Assembly (NCBI GenBank): GCA_963709295.1
Contig: CAVPVW010000002.1
Coordinates: 186,001-250,000 of the forward strand
Direction: 5' to 3'
From: JBGPQJ01 sp963709295
GTDB lineage: Bacteria; Chloroflexota; Anaerolineae; Anaerolineales; Villigracilaceae
DNA length: 64,000 nt
In this document: one piece after another, positions 46,006 through 54,702 of the stretch
Numbering within the stretch: the first letter of the stretch is position 1
Layout: each line of letters begins with the position of its first letter
The notes under the pieces: generated by a model
Database searches by the model: none
Seen by the model: only the letters and a program-made list of their open reading frames with translations
Told to the model about the DNA's origin: nothing
Made by a program: the position numbers and the translations under genes

Positions 46006-47912
46006 TCGAATTCACCATTCACCGGCAAACGAACATGGAATCTGGAGCCCGGGCATCGCTGCTCATCATGGCCGGGACTTTCAACCCAAATTCTTCCCTT
46101 GTGAGCCTGGACAATCCCGCGTGCGATCGCAAGACCTAACCCTGGTCCACCCCCTTTAAACTTCGTCTTTCCTGACGAGTGGAAATTCACTTCACCCGTT
46201 TGATAAAATTTTTCGAAGACGAGTTCCTGATGTTCCTTGTCGATACCCACACCGGTATCGTTGACCACTATTTCAATTTCCTGCCCGCCCTGGTAGCCGT
46301 CGGTCACGGATCCTGCAATCGTGATCCAACCACCGTCGGGGGTGTATTTGATCGCATTCATGGTCAGGTGATAGAATAATTTGAAGAGCAGGTCCGGATC
46401 GGCATTGATCGTCGGCAAATCCTGAAATCCCTTGGTTTCCAATGTAATTCGTCGTTCTTCAAGCGCTGCCTTGAAGGTCTTTTGAACTTTCATTATTACA
46501 AAACTGAGCTGAACCTTTTCGGTAACAAGCTGGAGGGTCTTGTTGTCGATTTTGGAAACATCCAGCATGCTGTTGACAATTTCACCTAACCGCTCCGTGC
46601 CGTCCAAAATGCCGTTCGACAGGTTATGCAATTCAGCATTGCCGTTTGCCTGCATCTGGATCATTTGGGTATAGCCCTTGATCAGCGTCAAGGGGGTTCT
46701 CAGTTCGTGCGCTGAAACCTCGATGAAACTGGTTTTCGTCCGGTCCATCTGCTCGAGAATGTGATAAGTACGCTCGAGTTCCTGTGTTCGCTGCTGGAGA
46801 TGCCCCGTCATCTCATCAAACGTATTTGCCAGGGTTCCGATCTCATCTCCGCTGGTGATATTCGTACGCTGGGTCAGATCCCCGCCTGCGATGGCCTGGG
46901 AGGTTTTCACCAGGGAATAGAGGGGATTAATGATCAGGCGGGAAATCAGGTACCCGATCAATACCACCCCGATCATGGCGGCGGTATACAGGAGCACGTA
47001 AGTATTTCTACTGACCGATCCAGATTGAAGAACGAAATTTAGAGGCAGGGCAACAGCAAAAGCTCCCAGGGTATCATTGCTGACCCGTAAGGCACTGCGA
47101 GCAATGCTGTAGGAACGCCCCCCCACTGTGGCATTTTCACCGCTGATGATCTCACTAGAGTTTATCAATGCCTGGTAATCTTCACTGGAGAGATTCAGCG
47201 ACTTAAGGAATTCAGGATCTGTCAGACCAGGTCCCAGCGTGGAGGCCATCGCTTCGCCATTATTCGCATAAAGGATGATATCAGCGAGAGAGGTGCTTTT
47301 GAACAGCGGAAGGATGGAGTCCAGTGAAGTACCCACGACAATCACGCCGGCCATTTGATTATTGAGTCCGACCGGAATGGCTGAATAATAATAATAACGA
47401 TTATCAATGGAATTCAATCCCAGACCGCGCTGCGGCAACCCTTCGGGATTCTGGCTAGCCAGGATGGCTTGAACACTGGGAAGATTGACGGCGCCTGTCT
47501 GGTCGTTGAACTCCTCAATGGTTTGATCAGGATTCTTGATCAGGTTAAGAAGTTCTTCCCCATCGGCATTCATTATGATGAGGTTTTCAGCATCCAGTCC
47601 GGCGGCGATGGGCTTTGCCAGGGTCTCGACCTGAGCACGGTCGCTCGCATCCAACGCCTCAGCCACCCCTCGCGTGTAAGCCACGATTCGTGCTACTTCC
47701 AGATGCTTGATTTCCTGCCGGGCAATGCCATCAGAAACCACACGACCAGCTTCAAGAAGCTGGTTGGTCAGGCGCTCGCTCAAAGAGTTGGCTACCAATC
47801 TGGTTACGACGTAAACACCGGTAACCGCAACAATGAGCGTTAATATCAGATAAGGTAAAATGACCTTTAAGCGAATGCTCACGCGATTCCCTTCGGCCTG
47901 GTAGTCCTGCAA
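46002..47912 (-). CDS. Membrane sensor histidine kinase with dCache-like sensor and HAMP
   Basis: 626-636 aa. Helix 1 near residues 17-37, a large extracytoplasmic sensor (about 40-300; LIIMNADGEELLNL, RYYYYSAIPVGLNNQMAG) resembling double-Cache domains, helix 2 (YVLLYTAAMIGVVLIGYLI), HAMP (about 335-390), HisKA with phosphoacceptor His in SAHELRTPLTLIKGYTQM, and HATPase_c: NAIKYTPDGG, NDTGVGI, GGPGLGLAIARGI. GTG at 47882 with AGGG upstream is a better start than TTG/ATG 47912. Its TGA overlaps the CUB protein ATG, so sensing and the surface protein are coupled. No response regulator is adjacent. Confidence 0.88.
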   Translation of the reverse strand: MQDYQAEGNRVSIRLKVILPYLILTLIVAVTGVYVVTRLVANSLSERLTNQLLEAGRVVSDGIARQEIKHLEVARIVAYTRGVAEALDASDRAQVETLAKPIAAGLDAENLIIMNADGEELLNLIKNPDQTIEEFNDQTGAVNLPSVQAILASQNPEGLPQRGLGLNSIDNRYYYYSAIPVGLNNQMAGVIVVGTSLDSILPLFKSTSLADIILYANNGEAMASTLGPGLTDPEFLKSLNLSSEDYQALINSSEIISGENATVGGRSYSIARSALRVSNDTLGAFAVALPLNFVLQSGSVSRNTYVLLYTAAMIGVVLIGYLISRLIINPLYSLVKTSQAIAGGDLTQRTNITSGDEIGTLANTFDEMTGHLQQRTQELERTYHILEQMDRTKTSFIEVSAHELRTPLTLIKGYTQMIQMQANGNAELHNLSNGILDGTERLGEIVNSMLDVSKIDNKTLQLVTEKVQLSFVIMKVQKTFKAALEERRITLETKGFQDLPTINADPDLLFKLFYHLTMNAIKYTPDGGWITIAGSVTDGYQGGQEIEIVVNDTGVGIDKEHQELVFEKFYQTGEVNFHSSGKTKFKGGGPGLGLAIARGIVQAHKGRIWVESPGHDEQRCPGSRFHVRLPVNGEFD

Positions 47913-47991
47913 AAATTGGATTGATTTAGCCTAATTATAATGATTACGGTCCCCGCTTGGGCTAAAGATACAAGATTGTAAGTGCTTGTAA

Positions 47992-48017
47992 GGCGTACTT
48001 TAGTACTATTTTACGCC
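47992..48017. promoter_or_regulatory. Inverted repeat between divergent kinase and NAD genes
   Basis: GGCGTA (47992-47997) and TACGCC (48012-48017) flank an inner palindrome AGTACT (48002-48007). It could be an operator for the histidine kinase or NAD-synthesis genes; not matched to a known consensus. Confidence 0.3.
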
Positions 48018-48144
48018 GTGAAGCAAGGAAAGGCAAGTTTTGCAGACCCATTTAATGACCAGATTGAAAATTTTCTGGATCCACTTGGAAGTTTTGCCAT
48101 TATGGTAAGATGTACCTGATTAAACCCTTGGGATTAATTCGAAA

Positions 48145-49000
48145 ATGACCCTTACACTCGCCCTTGCACAAATAAACACCCAGCTCGGGAACGTGGCTGC
48201 TAACCTGGAAAAACATCTGGCATTCATCCATGATGCCCGTCAGAATGGGGCTGACCTGATTATCTTCCCCGAACTTTCCCTGACAGGCTATACACTGCAG
48301 GACTTGGTGCCATCTGTGGCGATTTCCCCTCGATTGGATGATCCGGTATTCCGTCAGCTTGCCCGCGAGAGCCGGGAAATCGACATCGTGGTGGGCTTTG
48401 TCAACGAAGATACGAGGCACCGCTTTTTCATATCCGCAGCTTATCTGTCCAAAGGAGAGATCACCCATATCCATAACAAGGTTTATCTTCCCAGCTACGG
48501 GATATTCGATGAAAAAAGGTTCCTGGCGTCTGGGGACCGCTTCCGTGCGTTCGACACCCGATGGGGACGCGCGGGAATCCTGATATGCGAGGATTTCTGG
48601 CACGCCTCCTCCCCTTACCTGCTCTGGCAGGATGGAGCCGATATCCTGTTAATGACCTCGGCTTCTCCAGGCCGCGGGGTGACAGATGAGCAACTTGGTT
48701 CAGCCAAATGGGTGGAGACCATCAACCAGACGTACGCCGGTCTTTTCACCTGCTTTGTCGCTCACACCAACCGCGTGGGATTCGAAGACGGCTTGAATTT
48801 TTGGGGCGGGTCAACGGTTTTTGATCCGGATGGAAAATTGATCGTTAAAAGCTCCCAATGACATTGAAACCGTAACCTACGCCAGCCTGGACCTGGCACA
48901 GCTCCGGCGGACCAGGTCACGACTGCCTCTTCTAAGAGATGAACAGCCCGAACTGGTGCTTCGAGAATTGGAAAGGATCATAAATAATGAAAGAAATTGA
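48145..49000 (+). CDS. Nitrilase-fold amidase, glutaminase partner of NAD synthase, frameshifted
   Basis: About 284 aa when repaired. The carbon-nitrogen hydrolase triad is intact: Glu43 in IFPELSLTGY, Lys112 in HIHNKVYLPSYG, Cys148 in ILICEDFWH. The frame stops at 48861; dropping one A from AAAA (48847-48850) reads LIVKAPNDIETVTYASLDLA and ends at TGA 48998-49000. In NAD synthases this domain produces ammonia from glutamine and is fused to the synthase; here it is a separate chain whose end overlaps the synthase start by 14 bases. The standalone form suggests a two-subunit enzyme, though fused homologues are commoner. Confidence 0.83.
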
Positions 49001-49815
49001 CCTCTCCATAAACACGGATCTCGTCCAAACGATTTTGAACTCGGTTCGTCCACACTGAAATCACGCGTATCGGCATGAGCCGTGCTGTGGTCAATCTCTC
49101 GGGCGGGTTGGATTCGGCCTTGGTCGCTTACATCGCTGCAGAAGCGCTTGGACCCGATAATGTACTTGCGCTTCGGCTGCCTTATAAAACGTCCTCCGCC
49201 GATTCTCTCGAACACGCTAAGCTTGTCATTGAAGCTCTGGGGATTCAACACAAAACCATCTCGATTTCTGAAATGGCAGATGCACTCATCGGGCAGGACC
49301 CTGGGATGTCCCATGTCCGCAAGGGGAATATCATGGCACGCTGCCGGATGATTGCCGCTTACGACCAGTCAGAATCATTCAAGGGACTGGTCATCGGCAC
49401 GGGAAATAAAACGGAAATTCTGCTGGGTTATACGACCCTCTTCGGCGATTCAGCATGCGCGATCAACCCGATCGGCGACCTCTACAAGACACAAGTCCGA
49501 CAGTTATCCCGCGCCTATGGGGTTCCCCAACCTATCATCAACAAGGCTCCCTCCGCTGACCTGTGGGCTGGACAAACTGATGAGGGCGAGCTTGGGTTCA
49601 CTTATGAAGAAGTGGACAAATTACTTTATCTACTCGTGGACCAAAGGTACAGCCCTGAAGAATGTATCGCTGAAGGATACAAGGATGAATTTGTCCGTTC
49701 AGTGATCAAACATATTCAAAGAAATCATTTCAAACGAGTCATGCCGCCCATTGCCAAGATCAGCTCGCGCACTGTGCCCTACGATTTCTTGTTTATGCGT
49801 GATTGGGGGACGTAA
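48987..49815 (+). CDS. nadE: NAD+ synthase (synthetase subunit), frameshifted
   Basis: Amidates nicotinate adenine dinucleotide to NAD+. ATG 48987 reads MKEIDLSINTDLVQTILNS; one surplus G (49043-49044) then moves into FVHTEITRIGMSRAVVNLSG and the pyrophosphatase loop SGGLDSALV, followed by KGNIMARCRM, GTGNKTEILLGYTTLFGDS and KAPSADLWAGQTDEGELG. The C-terminus ends FKRVMPPIAKISSRTVPYDF, typical of the family. About 275 aa when repaired. Overlaps the amidase gene upstream by 14 bases. Essential in most bacteria, so an indel error is more likely than loss. Confidence 0.88.
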
Positions 49816-49933
49816 TCCGCTAAATTCTCTCAAACACGCGCCTAACATTCTCGACCTTTTCGTGGCACTCGTCCCTTGTTCTTCTTACAACCGTCACTTA
49901 ACATCCCCTGAAGCCGGAATGAAAATCTAACGA

Positions 49934-51181
49934 ATGGCTCGCATCCCACCTGCATTAAGAAATCCACGTTACCGCCTGCTCTGGGTTGGGCTGTTCATCT
50001 CGATCATTGGATCACAAATGCAGGTTGCCGCCTTGCTTTGGCAGATTCGTGAACTGACCGGGACTCCCAATCCCCTTGCATTGGGTGGAGTTGGGCTGGC
50101 GCGGTTCCTTCCTCTGATGGTTTTTTCACTGATTGGAGGAACGGTTGCAGATACATTCAATCGTCGATGGATCATCTTCATCTCGCAATCCATCATGGCT
50201 GTCGTAGCCGCAATCCTTGCCTACCTCACGTTTGCCGGGACAATTACCATCTGGAATATCTATTTGCTGACGGCAATTCAAGCCTCTGCTATCGCTTTTG
50301 ACATTCCAGCGCGCCAGGCTTTGATCCCCAACATCGTTGCACGGGAAGACCTTCCAAGCGCATTCAGCATGACCTCCATCGCCATGAATACAGCGGCCAT
50401 CGTGGGACCGGCCCTGGGTGGAATTATCATCGCCACAATGGGTCAAGGATATACCTATTTGTTCAATTCGATTTCCTTTTTGGCCGTACTCATTGCACTC
50501 CTGCTTATTGGACCGGTGGTTCAAGATGCCAGCAAAGCCTCCGGGGTCAGCCTGTCAGCCGCCATGGATGGTCTGCGTTTCATCATTTCAAGGCCGATCA
50601 TTTTCTCCACGATGATTTTGGATTTCTTTGCCACCTTTTTCGCATCGGCCAACACCATGATGCCCATCGTTGCCAGGGATATTCTGAATGTCGGCGAGGT
50701 GGGCTACGGGTGGCTTGTTTCGGCTGAATCCATCGGGGCTGTGGCTGCCGGATTGGTCATGTCTCAAATTCATATCTTGAGGAAACAAGGACCCTTACTC
50801 CTGATCTCAGTGGTAGCCTTCGGCGCTGCAACCATTTTCTTCGGTTTATCCAATACGTTCCTGATGGCCATGCTCATGCTCATGTTGCTCGGTGCAGCAG
50901 ATACTGTGAGCACAATCATCCGCAATACAATCCGCCAACTTCAAACGCCAGACCATATCCGCGGGCGAATGACCAGCATCAACCAGATATTTTTCCAGGG
51001 AGGGCCTCAACTTGGTCAACTGGAGGCAGGGTTCGTCGCTCAATTCTTCGGTGTGCCATTCGCGATCGTCAGCGGCGGGGTTCTTACCATCCTTTCGGTA
51101 TGGGTGATTTCGCGTAAATGGCCTCAACTCCGCACTTATGACGGCACCGAACCTCAAGCTGCAGCCATCCCAGCCGATTAA
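49934..51181 (+). CDS. MFS transporter, EntS/MFS_3-like efflux protein
   Basis: 415 aa with about eleven or twelve helices. MFS_3/EntS-type start: NPRYRLLWVGLFISIIGSQM, with loop motif DTFNRRWIIFISQS after helix 2 and FDIPARQALIPNIVAREDLP near helix 5, typical of this group. C-terminal part PDHIRGRMTSINQIFFQGGP is a further hallmark. EntS exports enterobactin; substrate here unknown. Monocistronic; a sharp promoter lies 60 bases downstream of its stop. Confidence 0.83.
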   Translation: MARIPPALRNPRYRLLWVGLFISIIGSQMQVAALLWQIRELTGTPNPLALGGVGLARFLPLMVFSLIGGTVADTFNRRWIIFISQSIMAVVAAILAYLTFAGTITIWNIYLLTAIQASAIAFDIPARQALIPNIVAREDLPSAFSMTSIAMNTAAIVGPALGGIIIATMGQGYTYLFNSISFLAVLIALLLIGPVVQDASKASGVSLSAAMDGLRFIISRPIIFSTMILDFFATFFASANTMMPIVARDILNVGEVGYGWLVSAESIGAVAAGLVMSQIHILRKQGPLLLISVVAFGAATIFFGLSNTFLMAMLMLMLLGAADTVSTIIRNTIRQLQTPDHIRGRMTSINQIFFQGGPQLGQLEAGFVAQFFGVPFAIVSGGVLTILSVWVISRKWPQLRTYDGTEPQAAAIPAD

Positions 51182-51239
51182 GAATTTATGACATTCATCC
51201 GCAATATGGGTGATTTCCCTACGGAATTGTAAAAACTTG

Positions 51240-51268
51240 TTGACTCTTGTTTGTGTTTGCACTATACT
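51240..51268 (+). promoter_or_regulatory. Strong sigma-70-type promoter
   Basis: TTGACT (51240-51245) and TATACT (51263-51268), spacer 17 bases, predicted start near 51275. It is followed after about 85 bases by a strong terminator, so it would make a short RNA or attenuated leader. Confidence 0.8.
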
Positions 51269-51274
51269 CAACTC

Positions 51275-51359
51275 AGGAAATGGGTTTTTATCGTATGCGA
51301 GCAGAAGCCGACATCCTGATGTGGAACTGAAAGGCACGCTATTTTTGCGTGCCTTTTTT
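51275..51359 (+). ncRNA. Candidate 85-nt RNA / attenuated leader before SWIM gene
   Basis: Transcript expected from the promoter at 51240-51268 to the terminator. It contains a small hairpin (ACATC/GATGT, 51311-51322) and the terminator AAGGCACGC (51331-51339), loop TATTTTT, GCGTGCCTT (51347-51355), then T-tract. No known riboswitch class was recognised; read-through would reach the SWIM gene at 51392. Confidence 0.5.
51331..51359 (+). terminator. Rho-independent terminator in SWIM leader
   Basis: Nine-bp GC-rich stem with seven-base loop and TTTTTT. Placed 33 bases before the SWIM gene, where it can act as an attenuator. Confidence 0.85.
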
Positions 51360-51391
51360 ATTACTCAAAATCAGAAAGGAGAAATGAATAA

Positions 51392-51637
51392 ATGGACTCC
51401 GGAATGATCGGAAAAATCGAAAAAGCCAAGAGATATGCCCAGGAAAGAAACCGCTTCCACTTCGAAGCGTTTACGGTTGACGTCGCCGGGGAGAATAATT
51501 CGCATCGGGTTAAATTTGAGAAAAATATCTGGAATTGTGACTGCGATTACTTTCAAAACCATGGTGTCTGCACCCATTCGATGGCTCTCGAAGAACTATT
51601 GAAAGGGATGATCCCTTCACCTGCTGAAACCAAATAA
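51392..51637 (+). CDS. SWIM zinc-finger mini-protein, 81 aa
   Basis: A near-minimal SWIM domain. The metal motif lies at residues 48-64: WNCDCDYFQNHGVCTHSMA, i.e. C-x-C-x(n)-C-x-H, with a helix in front (IEKAKRYAQERNRFHFEAFT). SWIM fingers bind nucleic acids or partner proteins and are usually part of larger proteins, such as SNF2 helicases, but stand-alone copies exist. ATG 51392 follows a weak AGAAAGGAG. Closed by the hairpin at 51662-51695. Function unknown; the leader suggests regulated expression. Confidence 0.78.
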   Translation: MDSGMIGKIEKAKRYAQERNRFHFEAFTVDVAGENNSHRVKFEKNIWNCDCDYFQNHGVCTHSMALEELLKGMIPSPAETK

Positions 51638-51661
51638 TCGACTTGAAAATTCGAAAATTTC

Positions 51662-51695
51662 AACCAGCGGCGAATTTGATTCGCCGCTGGTTTTT
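51662..51695 (+). terminator. Rho-independent terminator after SWIM gene
   Basis: AACCAGCGGCGAAT (51662-51675), loop TTG, ATTCGCCGCTGGTT (51679-51692), then TTTTT. Strong, 14-bp stem. Confidence 0.9.
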
Positions 51696-51752
51696 AAATA
51701 CAAAATAAGTCCGATTATCATAATCACAATTCTCTGTTAAAATCCTTAAGAT

Positions 51753-52787
51753 ATGGAACACTTATCTCGTCGCGATTTCCTACAATTAAGTGGACTGGCA
51801 CTGGGTTCTCTGGCTTTCAATCGCAACTCGCCGCAATTTGGCGACTACGATGACGCCAGCCTGGCCCGAGTGTGCATTAATTCAGTCAGCGTCCACAGCC
51901 GGCCGGATGACACCAGCCGAATTGTCGCCCAATGGTACCGCGATGACCTTGTGAATATCTACGAGGAGGTCGACTCCGGAACACCTGGATATAACCCCAT
52001 CTGGTACCGCGTGTGGGGCGGCTACATGCACCGGGCTCATCTTCAAAAGGTGAAATTCTCTTATCAGAAACCACTCACCAGCCTCCCCGCGGAAGGTCGC
52101 CAACTGGGACAGGTGACTGTCCCCTATGCACAATCCATCCGGTTTAACCAACGCAGAGGTTGGATACCTGTTTATCGACTTTACTATGATAGTGTTCACT
52201 GGATAACCGATATTACTGACGGACCCGACGGCAAGATCTGGTATATCCTGCTCGATGAGCTCCTCGGGGTGACCTATAATGTCCCAGCGTCCCAGGTCCG
52301 CCCCATCCCCGCCGAGGAAATTGCACCGATTTCCCCCGACGTCCCTTTCGTAAACAAGCGCATCGAAATTTCCCGATCCCGGCAGCGCTTGACAGCCTAC
52401 GAATACGACGTTCCCATTTTTGAAGCAGAAATATCGTCAGGCATCCCCAACGCCGACCCTGGAGATAATGGAATTCCAACCATCACGCCGGCTGGAAATT
52501 TCAACGTGACGATAAAAATGCCCTCCAAGCATATGGGCGAGGGAAATCTTGCCGCAGACGTGAACGATTATGTTTTACCCGGCGTTCCCTGGTGTTCGTT
52601 TTTTACCCAACAGGGACACGCGATCCACGGCGCCTGGTGGCATGACAACTACGGTGTCCCCATGAGTTACGGTTGCATCAACATGCGTCCTGAGCAAGCC
52701 AAATGGGTGTATCGTTGGGCGCGCCCGGTCCATGAGGCTGAAGATGTGGACCGTAAAGGTTATGGAACAACCATCAACATCACATAG
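51753..52787 (+). CDS. L,D-transpeptidase (YkuD family) with Tat-like leader
   Basis: 344 aa cell-wall crosslinking enzyme. The leader SRRDFLQLSGLALGSLAF has a twin-arginine SRRxFL motif and short hydrophobic core. Residues 30-205 hold SH3-like repeats. The catalytic YkuD domain (about 215-335) has HAIHGAWWHDNYGVPMSYGC with active-site His and Cys (SYGCINM). It forms 3-3 type peptide bridges or attaches proteins to peptidoglycan. Ends 38 bases before the methyltransferase start. Same strand as the SWIM gene but behind a terminator. Confidence 0.9.
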   Translation: MEHLSRRDFLQLSGLALGSLAFNRNSPQFGDYDDASLARVCINSVSVHSRPDDTSRIVAQWYRDDLVNIYEEVDSGTPGYNPIWYRVWGGYMHRAHLQKVKFSYQKPLTSLPAEGRQLGQVTVPYAQSIRFNQRRGWIPVYRLYYDSVHWITDITDGPDGKIWYILLDELLGVTYNVPASQVRPIPAEEIAPISPDVPFVNKRIEISRSRQRLTAYEYDVPIFEAEISSGIPNADPGDNGIPTITPAGNFNVTIKMPSKHMGEGNLAADVNDYVLPGVPWCSFFTQQGHAIHGAWWHDNYGVPMSYGCINMRPEQAKWVYRWARPVHEAEDVDRKGYGTTINIT

Positions 52788-52824
52788 CCGTGAAAGATAC
52801 CATTTTCTTCGCCTAGATTTTCTT

Positions 52825-54057
52825 ATGCCCATACTGACCTGGAACGGTAAAAAAGCTTCCATCCCTCAACCTGCCCCACTTGCACTAGACTCAATTGTCC
52901 ACCCGGCGGGATCCGCTTCTCAAAAATCTTCCCCGAAAAGTCACCTCTACCTGGGCGATAATTTGTCCATTATGGCTGCCCTGCTTCCGAAATACGAAGG
53001 GCAAATCGACCTGATCTACGCTGACCCTCCTTTTTTTACCAACAGACAATATCCTGCACAAATCGGTCACGGTGAAGATTCACGAAAACCCCGCGAATGG
53101 TTGATGGCAGAGGGGTACCATGACCATTGGCCTTCACTGGATGATTACCTCGACTTTCTTTATTCACGCTTGAGCCTGATGCACAGGCTGCTCTCATCCA
53201 CGGGAACACTCTACCTTCACCTTGATTGGCACGCGGATGCTTATGCGCGGCTGTTACTGGATGAAATCTTTGGTGCTGACCACCTGCTCAATGCGATCGC
53301 CTGGCTCTACCACGGACCCTCTCCCATAAAAAAGGCGTTCAATCGAAAACACGATACGATTTTGGTCTACACAAAAGGAAACAAGTACACGTTCAACGCA
53401 GATGCGGTGCGCGTGCCTTATGATGAAACCACCGTCAAAACCTTTGCCTCGTCACCTAAAGCCGGTTTTGGAAAAGTCCCTAATTTGAAACGCGGAAAAG
53501 TACCCGAGGATTGGTGGTATTTTCCAGTCGTCGCCCGCCTGCACAACGAACGTACCGGGTATCCCACCCAAAAACCAGAAGCCTTAATGAAACGCATCAT
53601 CCTTGCCTCATCGAATCCCGGCGACCTGGTGGCAGATTTTTTTTGCGGCTCAGGGACCACCGCTGTGGTGGCGGCTCAAAATGGAAGGCGGTTCATTGCC
53701 ACCGATGAATCTTTGAGAGCCATTCAAACTACAAAAGCCAGGTTAGTTCGTCAATCTAGCAATTCATTCTCAGTCTTCACGATTAACCAGGCTGGAATTT
53801 CTTATGGCAAGCCTGTTTCATTTGGATTTTCAAACGACAACGGAAAAATAAAAGTTAATGGAAAAATGGACAGCGTCGATTATTGGGAGGTTGACCCAGA
53901 CTGGGACAGGGAAAATTTCCATAGTAAAGCTCAAGCTGTTCGTCCAGTGCGTTCCGGTGAAATCGCTCATGAATTAAAAATAACAACCGGACGCAAAGTT
54001 TGCATCCGGTTAGTGATGGCTTCCGGTAGTCAATACCAGATCGAACTAGACGTCTAG
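52825..54057 (+). CDS. Site-specific DNA methyltransferase (adenine/N4-cytosine, beta class)
   Basis: 410 aa from ATG 52825 (MPILTWNGKKASIPQP); the frame is open upstream but overlaps the L,D-transpeptidase. Methyl-donor motifs in the beta-class order: catalytic motif IV DLIYADPPF (DPPF type) near 80, then the target-recognition region, and motif I DFFCGSGTT (about 270). The order (IV before I) and DPPF place it among N6-adenine/N4-cytosine enzymes. There is no restriction endonuclease gene nearby, so it is an orphan that may mark DNA for regulation or repair. Ends overlapping the convergent regulator by 12 bases. Confidence 0.85.
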   Translation: MPILTWNGKKASIPQPAPLALDSIVHPAGSASQKSSPKSHLYLGDNLSIMAALLPKYEGQIDLIYADPPFFTNRQYPAQIGHGEDSRKPREWLMAEGYHDHWPSLDDYLDFLYSRLSLMHRLLSSTGTLYLHLDWHADAYARLLLDEIFGADHLLNAIAWLYHGPSPIKKAFNRKHDTILVYTKGNKYTFNADAVRVPYDETTVKTFASSPKAGFGKVPNLKRGKVPEDWWYFPVVARLHNERTGYPTQKPEALMKRIILASSNPGDLVADFFCGSGTTAVVAAQNGRRFIATDESLRAIQTTKARLVRQSSNSFSVFTINQAGISYGKPVSFGFSNDNGKIKVNGKMDSVDYWEVDPDWDRENFHSKAQAVRPVRSGEIAHELKITTGRKVCIRLVMASGSQYQIELDV

Positions 54058-54702
54058 GCGATACCCGACCCCTCGGATGGTTCGTAAAAACTTCGGGTGG
54101 TCAGGGTCAATCTCTATGGCTTTGCGCAGCCAGGAGATGTGAACATCGAGCGTTCGGGTATCCCCGGTGTAATTCGTTTCCCATACCCTTTTGAATAGTG
54201 ATTCCCTTTCAACAACCTCGCCCCGATGTTCCATAAGCATCTTCAATAGATTGGACAATCGCGGAGTAAGCCTCTCATTTTTCCCAAGGCACTTAACGCG
54301 GCGATGTTCCAGGTCCAACCGGATCGGGCCGACATGCAGGATATTCTTTCCGTCGGTGGGAAGCAATAACCGGACGCGGTTGATCAATTTCTGGGGCGTG
54401 AAAGGGAGATTAAGGACCAAATCGGCGGCTGTTTTTTCAGGGGGCTTGCCCTTGTCCACAATCAAGACCTGCGGAAGTGATTTCTTCTCATTTCGAAAAG
54501 ATTGGCAGATCCGCCCTCCTGAAGATCGCAGAGAAGCGGCATTGACCACAACCAGGTCCGGGTTCACCTTGGAGATTCGTTTCAGCGCATCGTTTCCACT
54601 GGAGGCCAACTCGACAATGAACCCCTTTTTCTGCAAAGCAGAAGAGAAGGTAGGTTTGTCAGCATGATTACCTTCGATGCAAAGGATCGTGGCGTTTTTC
54701 AT
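54046..54702 (-). CDS. OmpR-type winged-helix regulator with degenerate receiver
   Basis: 218 aa. The C-terminal OmpR/PhoB DNA-binding domain is clear (about 120-218; RRVKCLGKNERLTPRLSNLL, WLRKAIEIDPDHPKFLRTIR, ending GVGYRLDV). The N-terminal receiver keeps the fold but lost its chemistry: phosphoacceptor Asp is Asn (DLVVVNAASL), the acidic pair is only IEGN, and the switch Lys is replaced (LNLPF). It probably works without phosphorylation. No kinase partner is next door. Its 3' end overlaps the convergent methyltransferase gene by 12 bases. Confidence 0.85.
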   Translation of the reverse strand: MKNATILCIEGNHADKPTFSSALQKKGFIVELASSGNDALKRISKVNPDLVVVNAASLRSSGGRICQSFRNEKKSLPQVLIVDKGKPPEKTAADLVLNLPFTPQKLINRVRLLLPTDGKNILHVGPIRLDLEHRRVKCLGKNERLTPRLSNLLKMLMEHRGEVVERESLFKRVWETNYTGDTRTLDVHISWLRKAIEIDPDHPKFLRTIRGVGYRLDV

